DNA from: Durusdinium trenchii
Taxonomy: Eukaryota; Sar; Dinophyceae; Suessiales; Symbiodiniaceae
NCBI GenBank assembly: GCA_963970005.1
Contig: CAXAMN010025694.1
Coordinates: 281,642 to 345,641, forward strand
Direction: 5' to 3'
DNA: 64,000 bases
The position numbers were made by a program, and so were the translations under genes. The notes under the pieces were generated by a model. It worked only from the letters and a program-made list of their open reading frames with translations, searched no databases and was not told the origin of the DNA. Positions 24,701 to 35,244 of this stretch are shown one piece after another; position 1 is the stretch's first letter, and the number at the start of each line of letters is the position of its first letter.

Positions 24701-27700
24701 GCCAGCACGACTTGTTCGCGGCATCCAGTTCGACAGAACATGACATCCAGTTCGATGAAGCCGAAGCGGCCGGCCATCCCAAGGCGAAATCTTGAAATCC
24801 AATGCGGCACCGCTGTTGCTGGGCTGTTTGCAGGCCAAGCTACGGATGGGTTTGGAGATTGAGCGACGCAAAGCGCACTACGTTCGAACATGTTTACTGA
24901 TTTGAGAGCTACAGGGTTGAGATGGGGTGAGGGTTGGCAATTGGAATCATTTTGTTTGCATCCCAGCATTCGTAGCAGTTGCTTCTATCAAGCAATTTCA
25001 TACCATCGAGTTCTTCAAGTGCTTAGGGGGCGGCCCAAAAACTGTTGAACTGTAGCTGTGCTGTGGACTCTGCCGCCGCAACACGAGCGACGAAGCGCTT
25101 TGACGACGAAGCGCTGACGTCCGGGTGCGTCGGCCCGGTGAGGAACCCGACTCTGGCTGTGGTCTGGACTTGGAAGCCGGTGACGGAATGCGACGAACGG
25201 TCAGTGAGACTCAGGTTGGGATGGGTGACTGCTCCCAAGTGATTCCAAGAGCGCGTGGGATGTAAATGGATGTAAATGGAATCCAGATGTCCGCAGGTAC
25301 TTGTATTTTCGTGTTCCAGAGGTGTGTGTGTGTGTGTGGGTAGTATTGGACCTTGCCTGGCAAACGACAACGAGGAAGACTTGGTGGTAGATCATCGTCA
25401 AAATTTTTAACAGCTGGCAGCTGGAAGGACTTCTGAAATGACAAGGATTTCTTTCGTTGAGTTGCTGGCCCATTGGGGACGCTCAGGGAAATGAAAAGGA
25501 CATTGTGAATCGTTGATATATGTTGATATCATTGCGCTGTACTTACCACCCATAGTGCAGGGGAGTCAGAGTAGAACAAATAAGGACCTAAAGAATCACT
25601 GTCACGATCTGATCAGAGACCCGCCGGCTATTTGAACACCCCTCGGCGACAGACCCAAGCAGAGGCAAGCTTTGACTGGACCGCAGGTGGACCGCTACAT
25701 GGTGAAGGTGGGTGATGACTTACGACAGGCGGGTGGCGAAAGAAGAGAGAGGCTCAGCAAGGCTCAGTGTAGCCAACACTCCAAACTAATTACGAAGGTT
25801 GAAACTTGAGTACTTGTGACATCAGCGTTTCAGCTGGATGCAGAGGATGGGGCTTGGATTTTGGGTTCTTCAGCTTGTCTCAGAAAGCACTTACTGTATA
25901 TCGCTGCGTCCAATTCAAAAAGCATCCACGTCGAATCGAAAAAAAGATCCCTCGGCTCTCTCCTCTCCCCAGACCGTCGCAAACCCGTCTCAACAGGATC
26001 AGCTGGTTCTTCAAATGCTCCACCTGATGGAGTTGGTCTGGCAGGAGCGGGTCCGCGTCCGTCTCCCGCGGGGACGTTCCGCGGTTCGCGAGCGTCTCAC
26101 GAAGTGCTGCACCTGTTCCAGGTTTCGACGAGCGCGCGTTCTGCTTCGATCGCATGTGGCAACGTTTGTGGTGCGATCGGTATGCTCGTTTGTCCCAGAA
26201 CGCGTTCTTCCTTGTGGACCGGACGATGCACGGACCGAGGAACGTCTACCGAAAGAAGAGAACGACATGCTGCGCTTCGTGCCATACAGAGACCCGTCAC
26301 AGACCCGCCACGCCTAGACAAATAAACCCGCCCTGAGTGAGAGTTAATTACCGCTAGTACAAGCGCACTTGACCGCAACTGTAGTGTTTGAATGTGTTCG
26401 AAGGGGGGTTCAATCAAGGAGGGTCAATGAGAAAGACGTTTGTCCCTCCTGCTGTTTTCAAAACATGTCAAAACACATTTCTGAGATTCATGCTTTTTCT
26501 GGGCATGCCACCAAAAAACACACCGCTTGAATTAAAGAGCTGGAATGACATGTGTGAACAACGCTTGCTGACTTACTGAGTACTGCATGTTGACCGAAGG
26601 GATTCGCGAAGTGTGACCGAACTGTCACGGGGAATGCTGAAAACACATGAAAACACTATGCCTGTTTCTTCCCGCGCGCTGTGCACGGGAAGAGTTCTGG
26701 CTAAGGAGTTCTGGCCATGACCCCATCAGGTGGCTACATCAAGTTTGTACCTGGCGCAGTGTCTTTGTCCAAAGCTCTGGCCCAAAGCAACGGGGCCACT
26801 TGGACCAGATCAGCCACAGTGAACACGCGTCTCACTGCTCGTTGTCAGAAGGTGCGCAGCGGCGCAGCTTTGGATTTGGGAGGATCGGAAAGCTCTCCCC
26901 AAACTGAGGATGTGAATGTCCAGTTTTCCTTCGTGCCAATGTAATCTGAGGATTTGATGTCATGGTTCTCTTCAAACCTTCCCGAGCACATGACAAAAGA
27001 CCAGGCAGGAAAATGCAGGACATTGGTCTAGACCAGCCAGACTGGATTATGTGTTAAAAAGCATTGATGTTTAATCAAAGGGCCAAGTGAATTCACTTCT
27101 GTTGACAGCATAAACAATGCAAACATGATGTTGTTTGTTGTTTTTCCAGGTTCTGAACAACTTGTGTGGAAGTGCTGCAGCCTACTGCGTGGCCACCTAC
27201 GCTCAGCCCTCAGATCGACGAGCTGAAATTTCGCTGGGCAGACCGGCGGTTTCCGCACGTGGCATGGGAAGCAGCCGTTGGGTGAGAAGGTTTTACGTTT
27301 CTGTTTGCAGTTCTTTGTTGAAAACTGTGTTTGGCTCAAGAAATTGAAACCAAAAATGCCTCACATGTTGGCAGTGCAGCACTTGTACCCTCCAGTTGAG
27401 CCAAGTTGGGACTTCATTCATCATTACCACATGATACAGAGCAAGACCGAAAAAGCATCTACACCTCCCGGCATGTGCCAGCTGTTTGTCGAGATGCGAC
27501 ACTCATCCCAAGTACCTCCACTCTGCACCTTCCGCAGCTGAAACCGCCGTGAAGGCCGTGCGAACACCGTGAGTTGGTGCGAACACCCACGCGCCGGCCG
27601 CTAAGCCGCTGTCGGATGCACCGGGCTCACCGGGGGCCTTGGAGACCCAAACCCACGCGCTGGGCCGTCGTGGCCCTGGCCTTGGGCCGCCGCGCCTGGG

Positions 27701-28872
27701 TGACGACGCTGTCGGAGGAGTTCGGACGTCGCTGGGCGCCCCTGGCCGCTGCGTTGGCCCGGCCCAAGCGCTACGCTGCGTGGGTCAACCCATTCGCAAC
27801 AGGGGCTGCAGCTCGGAATCAAGGATCAAGGATTGAAACACCAAGGTGGAGTGGTATAGACTGGAGGCAGAGTATAATTCGATAGGCCGTTGTTCCCTCT
27901 TTTTCGATCTAACCATATCTAACCTAAGTAAGCCCACTAGTACAGTATATGCACTATAGTAGCGATTTGCACTAGTGGGGTAGAATGCGCATTGTATATT
28001 ATAAGTACAATATACTAATGATAGTTACTGTATATAACATAACATATAGTGTTCCAGAGCCCACCTGATCAGGACGAGTTCCTGGGATCTCGTGGCTTTC
28101 ATCGACTGCCGGGGCTCGCCGGAGCAGCCCACCTCTACGGTTGGGCTGGTGAAAGCGAAAGCGAAGACGAGCGCTGGCTGCCAAAGCCACCCACGTGTCC
28201 CAAGACGGGGCTCAAGATGCATTTGGGGTTCAGAATTCGGACATTTTTGTTTTATTTTGGGAGAAGACCAGGAGTTTCAACGGAGTGTTTTGTTTTTTCT
28301 CCTCGACTCTTGAACGAGTGAATGGAGAATGGCCTCCAAGTTCAGCACCCCTTTGGAACTGCTGCAACTATCGAACCAGCTACGCCAGGTATTATCCTTT
28401 GGATTTGGCTTCTGCTATGCCCGTGCTATCTCTCATCAACCAGACGGAGCAAAGCACAGGCCGGTCCACAGAGGTTGTAGTGGATACTTGTGCTGCTCCT
28501 GGTGGAAAGTTCTTGGTAATGGCTGGCTTTTACCTACCTTCCACTTCCGCCAGACTGATTGCCATCGAGTGGGACAACTTCCGCTTGAGCCGCTTCAAGC
28601 AAAACCTGCGGCTGTACTTGCCATCTGATCTACGAAAGAGCGCCCGCTTGACCGTTCGTCGTGGCGATGCTTCCAAGATCCTGAGCCAACTTCCGAATGG
28701 TCCCTTTGATGCCGTGCTGGTGGATGCCCCTTGCAGCTCCGAACGGGAACGTCTCTTACGGGCCAATGGCAGGCTGGCTGGCTGGCAAGGGGCCGGAGGG
28801 AAGCTTTTTGGACCGAGGATGCTTATAAAATCCTATATATAAACTAAATAAACGTATACACATATATATATG

Positions 28873-28907
<35 letters not shown>

Positions 28908-31197
28908 TACTCATAGTAATACACATAATTATGTATAAGATACGTTTACAATATATATATATACATATTAAATTAACATTTTTTTAAATAATGTATATAC
29001 ATATTGTATATATATATATATAGACATATATGTGGGATGTAGGATTTGCAGTATGCTCATGTAGGAAGTCTATTCAACTCTAGCGGCTAGTGTTTTCACA
29101 TTTGCCTGCATTGCAGACTATGAATTGTGCAATCATAAACCGGTGTTGTTTCTCAGCCAGAGTTTGCGAATGTGAAACCGCTCAATCATTCCGGTCTGAA
29201 GGAAAGTTGAAGAGCCTTGGAAAATAGAAAAAGCACTGGCAAACTCCCGACGTCAAGTGGCTCTTCTCAGATCTGCCCTGCAAAATGCAATGGGTGGCAC
29301 CGTTGTTTACGCAACGTGTGCATTGTCCCAGATCGAGAATGATGCGGTGGTGCAGGACTCGCGATGTGCAAAGTATATAGACTCAATTCTTCTCAGCATT
29401 CACTCGTCAAAGCATGTCCAAATAATATGTTGACTACTCGATGGTTAGGGTGATCTTAGGGTTTTGACTGGAAGTTTGTTCAATCATTTAATTATGAAAC
29501 AGCATCGAAGAAAATAAAGCAAGCAACTAGAACAAAACGGCCTGGCAGGGCTCCAAAATGAGACATCACGGGGCTTTAGCTGTATGATGCCCAGACCGGT
29601 CAACATTCCCGGTCTAAAGGAGGTCTTGGAGAAGAGCACAGGGACGGTCGTGGGTGACACCCCTGGCTTCAGTGACATCCCTGGAGTGGAGCTGGAGTGC
29701 ACCAGGCATGGCTGGCGTGTCCTGCCAGATCGGCCGAACCATTGGGGTCCACTCTACTGGGCCACATTGCAAGACACCCCGCACCGTCACCGTCCGCGAA
29801 GACCAGGAGATGAGTGACCAGCTGACCCTTTTCGCATCTCCTTGGAGACCGACACGCCAAGGCTGATTCGAGACCCCAAGAAGAACGTTCTCTTCTTCGA
29901 TTTGTGGATCTCCCGTTGGCTGTGGAAAGGAAGACCGTCCAGTTTTGAGGAAAGGAAGACCGTGCCGACCGTGCCCCCAAGTCTCGGGGGCGCGGACCGA
30001 GCAGCATTGGACGTCCGCGGAAAAATATGACTCGCCACGTGCTGTTTGAGTTGTAGCTGTTGTAGCTGTTGTTGGTCCAACTCCTTGCCGCATGGCTGGA
30101 CAGATTCTGAGGTGCTTGGGATTGGAGATCGCCACCTGGACAACCTGCAAATTACGCCTGAGGGGCATTTCTTCCACATCGACTTCGGCTTCATCTTCGG
30201 AGAAGTGCTCCGACCGCTCGGACACATCGAAGTCGACACATCGACCGCATGAAACGCCACCGGGTCCACCGTCCGTTGTCACGACCGTGAACGTGACTCG
30301 GTCGTGACTGGTCGGGTCCCACGGTGAAGGACCCAAAGCCCTTTGCGCCCCGGCTACGGTTGCCACAGCAGATTGCCAGCGTTTGGACCTTAGAGAGTGG
30401 GGTTGGCGGCCGGCGAGTCGCACGAGTGGGCTTCCAAAAGAACCCCCGGCACCGGTGCCGGGTTTTGTGGAGCTTAGCAGAGAGGTCAGATCTAATGAAG
30501 TGAGAATTATAAAGGAGCCAGACTGGGTTCTTCAAGTGTGCGTGAATTGGTATGCTGTACGTCATTGCTTTGCAGAGGTATTATCACCGTTACCATATTA
30601 TGTCACTGGACCCTATCTCATCTCTTTCCATTTGTTGCATAAATCTTTTGATGTTCAACTTCCAACCCGGCAGCTTGTTTTTCTGATGATGGTACATAGT
30701 ATAGTGACATCGTTTTTTCTGTTTAGTACATGGTTCACGACGGTCACCGGGTTCCACGGTTCCTCACCCAGTTCCATTGCCGACTCCACTTTTGTGTCGT
30801 TTGAGTGACCACGCTGTCGTTCCATGGTGCACCCGCCAAGGTGCTCATGAAGGAGGCTGACCATGGGACGTCTGGTGGTGCCTCGGTGGTGCTTCACCCA
30901 CTAGGACATACTAGGACTAAAGGACAAAGTTGAGGGCGGATCAGGTGCGTGGTCCAGATCATGTTTTGCTTCGTTGTGATGTCGTTGATTTGCAGAGGTC
31001 TTGGGCCAGAAATCTCCAGCTTAGACTCCAGCAATCATGCGCATGGGCGCACTCCGCCCAGTCGAGTGGATCCCCAAACAAATTGGCGGATAAAACGAGA
31101 ATTTGCTTCTTTCTTTTGCGACCGAGGTACTTTGTTGGACCGATGTTTTCATCTGGCTGGCCGCGCCTACATCGCACTACGCCGATCCATGACCTTG
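21754..31197 (+). CDS. Class III phosphatidylinositol 3-kinase (Vps34-like), interrupted by a nested gene
   Basis: Vps34 makes phosphatidylinositol 3-phosphate on endosomes and autophagic membranes. An open exon of about 370 residues (about 21880-22980) ends with a helical-domain-like part ('[18 protein letters not shown]', '[15 protein letters not shown]') after a Ser/Gly run. Kinase exons, by match to the family: about 23449-23530; 25687-25728 ('[11 protein letters not shown]'); 25997-26044 ('[16 protein letters not shown]'); about 26707-26785 ('[16 protein letters not shown]'); 27150-27200 ('[15 protein letters not shown]'); 30112-30204 with the catalytic loop 'GIGDRHLDN' and metal-binding '[10 protein letters not shown]'; from 30330 ('[16 protein letters not shown]'), the class III form; and about 31090-31197 ('[15 protein letters not shown]'). 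Key catalytic D, R, H, N and DFG residues are present. The last C-terminal helix was not found. The 2.9-kb intron 27201-30111 holds the NSUN4-type gene. The start is uncertain; a split gene or assembly join cannot be excluded without transcripts. Confidence 0.8.
27331..27344 (+). other. Possible relic of the dinoflagellate spliced leader
   Basis: TTTGGCTCAAG at 27334-27344 equals the last 11 bases of the dinoflagellate spliced leader (3' end ...TTTTGGCTCAAG). It lies about 270 bases upstream of the proposed NSUN4-like start, inside the kinase intron. An 11-base match can arise by chance: a similar one with a mismatch occurs on the minus strand near 31408. Suggestive only. Confidence 0.3.
27616..29817 (+). 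CDS. NSUN4-type RNA cytosine-5 methyltransferase, nested in a PI3-kinase intron
   Basis: NSUN enzymes methylate cytosine C5 in RNA using S-adenosylmethionine; NSUN4 acts on mitochondrial small-subunit rRNA. Exon 1 from ATG 27616 begins with an Arg-rich stretch suggestive of a mitochondrial presequence, then '[20 protein letters not shown]' and 'YAAWVNPFA', the NSUN4-type N-terminal signature. A less certain exon lies at about 28055-28195. The catalytic exon (about 28325-28785) has '[13 protein letters not shown]', SAM motif I 'DTCAAPGGK' and motif IV 'VLVDAPCSS'. The next (about 29248-29355) has '[11 protein letters not shown]' and motif VI '[14 protein letters not shown]'. The last (about 29620-29817) has '[19 protein letters not shown]' and TGA 29817. 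Both active-site cysteines (PC and TC) are present, so it looks functional. It is on the same strand as, and wholly inside, the kinase intron 27201-30111. Family call firm; the NSUN3/4 subtype is by N-terminal likeness. Confidence 0.82.
28840..29035. repeat. TA/TG-rich microsatellite
   Basis: Long stretches of (TA)n and a (TG)n run at about 28888-28907, inside an intron of the NSUN4-like gene between its catalytic exons. Confidence 0.85.
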
Positions 31198-31375
31198 TGG
31201 CTTAGACCAAGGATTGTGACTAGTGTACTAAACCTTCCAAGACGATCCAAGACTGATTTGCATTTGGAGTGAACTCCATTTTCTATCGGAAGTCGGAACG
31301 AATACTGACAGCCTGTTTGCCACTCGAGATCTCTTAAGACGTGTGTGTATATATATATAATGCGCGTTTTTTTGC

Positions 31376-32770
31376 ATGGTTTGCATTTGCTGCTGTGTTG
31401 CATTGGTTGAGCCAAAAGCACAATTTTGATTGGCCCAGGTGGGTGTCCCTTTTGCGGGTCACTGGGCGGGCTGGTGGTGCTGGCTGCGCTTGCCTTCGAC
31501 AAGATGCCAATGCAGCTGTTGTCGTGGTAACAGTGGAAGCCCTAGCAGTTCAATTTGGTTGGAGTGTCATGGCTTTGGTCTTGTTCGGAAGCATGGTATA
31601 TTCAGCATGATTCAGACAATTAATGCTAGTATATGCTGATTATGTATTTCAGTATCTGAGACTTGACTCAGAATGTCATCCATGTTGCCTTGATATGATG
31701 CCTCTAGGACCGTCTCCGCAGCGATCTCGGCGGCTATGAGGAGTTCGGCTTTTCGTCGTTGACGAACACGTTGTTCAACATGGTTCTTTTTGCATCCTGG
31801 TGGGTGTATCTCGATCCTGCTGAACTGACGTGTGTGGGCGTCCTGGTCCCGAAAAATGCCCACCGGGACCTGAACAGTTGATCTACAGTACCTGGAAGGT
31901 CGTTTGCTACATGGTGGACCAGGCAGGTTTTGACCCATCCCCACTTGTTAGCTCGCATGTCGGCATCATCCGCTCTGTCAGATTGTGGACAAGCTCTGCC
32001 AATGCCATAGATGCTCGTATAGTGGCCCATGCCTGCATGAACACTTGAAGAGAAAGTCCCATATTTATTCTGCAGCTGTCGGCAATTCGCTTCGTCTTGA
32101 TGTTGGATTCGCTCGATTCCTGGGCGTTGCTGACAGCGTTTCGCGTGGCGTGCTGTGCCAGCCCGAGTCGCTGTGGCCGTTGGTGGGTCACGATTCCCGC
32201 AGCTGGGGTAAGACCGCACCAGTATCCTACAGTCTTCTCTCAGGCTGGTGGCTTCCAGATTGCGGCAATTGAGCGTCGACCAATGGTCCGGATCAGGAAA
32301 AAACACGACATTAACAACTTTTGGCAGAACGACTAGTGTAATTTGCTGCTCGAGGCTGTCCCAACAAGCCTGCAAGAATTTCGTCGTTTAAGATGTGGTC
32401 TTTCGGATGTTTGCTTTTGGTTAATCTGCTGGTTGATCTTTTTTTCCTGCATGGTTTGTCATTGTACTTGTTGCCGAACACAGCACCTGCTTGCTAGCTA
32501 TCCTAGCAATTTTCAGATTATTTCTTGCAAACCAGTGGTTTATCCTCTCTATCCTGTCCGTGCAGTCTTTACCTTGCCGTTTGTTGCACTTTGTGGCTAC
32601 GTGTGCCTCCAGTCTTGCGCTGGTCGATGCAACCTTCGGTTGGCTGACACGGCTGAACCAGGCGCTCTTCGGCCAACGGCAACTCCAATCCGTGGCCGAT
32701 CGCCCGGAATGCGTTCAAAGGCGGTGGTTGCGCGCTGGTCCAAGTGAAAAAGATGGTTTACAAGGCAGGT
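31376..32770 (+). CDS. Possible membrane-protein exons, unidentified
   Basis: Hydrophobic blocks recur on the + strand: about 31438-31525 ('GSLGGLVVLAALAFDKMPM'), 31540-31610 ('QFGWSVMALVLFGSMVYSA'), 31709-31815 after a TAG acceptor ('GGYEEFGFSSLTNTLFNMVL'), and about 32580-32750 ('SSLALVDATFGWLTRLNQAL'). The pair of a hydrophobic helix followed by 'FGFSSLTNTLFNMVLFASW' vaguely resembles the last helix and pore region of a cation channel, but no selectivity motif is clear. It may be a separate gene, or 3' exons of something starting near 30600. Frames alternate and exon ends are not fixed. Kept at low confidence. Confidence 0.3.
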
Positions 32771-35244
32771 GGTAGCTTTGTCCTGCAGCAAAGGAACCAG
32801 AACTTTGAATACACAAGTTCTCACCCTACCTCCAGGTTCCTCATAGTGGGTAGGAGGTTGTAGTTTCAATCGGCCTTGCACAACCTTCGTAATCATCCCT
32901 GTCCCTGCCATTCTGCAATGCCCGGAAGATCTGGAAGTGCCAACCTTACACTGAGCCTTACACCACTCTTTGATTTGGGAGTCAAAAAAAGGCCCAGCTA
33001 TGCTTGCTGATCCATCGGCCTCGGCCGTGCTCTGACCTGAGGAGGAAAAAGCAGCAACGGAGTTCCTTTTGGTGCCATTGGCTGCATGGTACGGAAAGCT
33101 GACGAAAGCTGCGTGAGCACGTAGCAGAGCGTTCGTGTACGAGAGCGTCCATGTGCACGTAGCAGACCGTTTGTTGTTTTGCATGGCATGGTGTTTGATT
33201 CGGTGGGCTACGAAGACAGGTGTTGACGGAGAGCACGGAGGCGTTGTACCCGGCACCTTGGACTGCAGCCGAGACAACAAGGCGATGAGAGACACTTCTT
33301 CCGCCACTCGAACTCGCTTGCCAACTGAGTGATAGGCTTTGTTCATTTGCTTGAGCTCGGCTACACTAGGGGAACAGACGCCACTGCTGACCATCTGGAG
33401 TTGAGGTTCTTACTGACAAGGTGCACCAGCTGGGTCTCTTCTGGAAGTGATAACCCCTGCACAGCTCCGGACTCTGATGCCAGAGCTTTTTTGGACTCTT
33501 TTTGCTGAGAATTCCATGCACAGCAGGCAGTGCCCGTACAATTCGCTTGGCACTGACTGCGAGGTGTGCTTGCATGTGTTATTTGCAGTGTTGTAGCGCG
33601 GCCTGAGGGTACAGTGTGACCCAGGAAAAGATGCCGATGGCTGACCACTCAGATAGTTACAAGATGTTATAAGATGTTATATATATATATATATACTAGT
33701 TACTGTATAAGTTACAAACTGCGAGAAATTCTGTTGTTCTTGCAGGGGAGGTGCCAGGCATTGTGGCAGGGTTCTTGTTTATCCATGACTTATGAATTGT
33801 AGTCTCCACTAAGCCTTCAGCTAGATTCCTGGGCTTTGCCGCACTGATCGCACTTCATGACCCAGAGCGGATTGTGTGCAGGCATTGTTGACTATGCAGA
33901 TTTGCCAGATCCGGTGCAATAGACGAGCTAAGCAGTCTTGTTGTGTGTCAAGTTTCCGGTGTGCAGCTGAGATGGTAGGTACGTTGATTATATATTATAT
34001 GCATCCTAAAAGCAAAGACGCGCAAGTGGCTGAAGTTGCCAATGACTGGCATACTTCAGTGGGTCCAAATTCTCGTGCTCGCCGTTGGACGAGTGACTTC
34101 CCAACTTCCTTGCAGGAAAAGAGTTCAACTTCACTGCGCTAGGTTTTGGAATAGCAAGAGGCAGACATTTCGGGATTGAATGGAGGCTTTAACAGCATAC
34201 CTATTGCACTGAGGATGTAGAAACCACCAATCAACCCCGTGACTTCGTCGCAGCTCCCCCAAGACTGCGTCGTTTTTGCGTGTTCTTCGGCATCAAAGGA
34301 AGATATCCTCAGAGAGTGGTCTTTCTGTCTCCGCAGCCTTAATGGTTTAAGGAAAAAACTCGAAGCATTTACCAGTTCGACTTCCAGTTCCATGGCCCAT
34401 TACCAGTTCCACCCCGAACAGGCAGCTGTTTTCGCGAAGCGCGCTGTTCGAAAGTGGGCACTGCTTCCAAAACGCGGGGCGAGAGAGGACATGGGACCGG
34501 CAGCTTCAGCCTTCCCGCGATGGGTCGGGTAGCTGAGTGTCTGGCCCATTTTTTGAGGTAGACAGAGAGACAGAGCGATATGGTGGATAAGTCAGGTGTG
34601 TCATGCAGTCATATTCTTTGTTTCTTTTGTTGATGTGGAGGCTATATATTTGTAGCACACATTGATTCCAAGCGGCTTCTTGTGCCGGAAACCGGAGGTT
34701 GACAGCCCGAAGAGTGGGGCGACGAACGTATCGGAGGAGTGGGGCGACCACGCAGCACAGGTCCTTTAGACGTTCGATTTTTTTGAGGTCCTTTTACTGT
34801 ATTTGTTGCATTGTGGACCTTGGATTTTGCTGCCAGCACATCCAACACATGGGGAAGTATGATTGAATCGTCGCGGCTGGACTGGCAGGAGGGTTTTGTC
34901 GGCAGTGTGCAAGGAAAGCAGCAACAACAACATCAACAACAATGTAGATGAACAAGTCAGTGTCCTCAGCATCCCAACAACGGGCACTATGAGGTGATGT
35001 AGCTCAGAAGGGGTGGGATGGATTGGATGGCCAGTTGATGTGGACCATGAATCATATTGGATCATTGACCAGGGGAGTCATACAACTCAGCGCGTACACC
35101 CGCTAATAGTAACAGTAACAAGGACGCTACTAGTAACAAAGGGCATCGCTACTAGGAGCACATCAACTCAGCACATAAACTCCACATTTTGCCTCCGAGC
35201 TCCACATGCGAAGACCGAGCCTGTGCGGACCGAGCCTTCCGCCA
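32771..35244. other. Long stretch without a supported gene
   Basis: Small frames only, apart from a minus-strand open frame of 265 codons at 32597-33394 that shows no motif. A (TA)n run lies near 33678-33696. Two weakly protein-like + frames, 33876-34142 and 34239-34532, match nothing I recognise. It probably contains introns or 5' exons of the C2/EF-hand gene. Confidence 0.35.
35101..35160. repeat. Palindromic CTACTAGTA repeat, locus A
   Basis: Contains GCTACTAGTAACAAAGGGCA followed by TCGCTACTAGGAGCA. First of five loci of a family whose core TACTAGTA is palindromic and whose spacer reads CAAGGGCATCG. Confidence 0.8.

Noticed and set aside
25300..25345. GT run with a His/Thr-rich frame on the minus strand
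   Set aside because: Simple microsatellite inside a kinase intron.
29614..30423. Minus-strand frame of 269 codons
   Set aside because: Antisense to the NSUN4 last exon and the kinase catalytic exon, both supported by conserved motifs.
31405..31420. Spliced-leader-like word on the minus strand (TTTTGGCTCAA)
   Set aside because: The final base differs, it is antisense to all genes, and no coding sequence follows on that strand.
32597..33394. Minus-strand open frame of 265 codons
   Set aside because: Long, but without a family motif, membrane pattern or flanking gene signals, and on the strand that carries no other gene. Kept only as a remote possibility.
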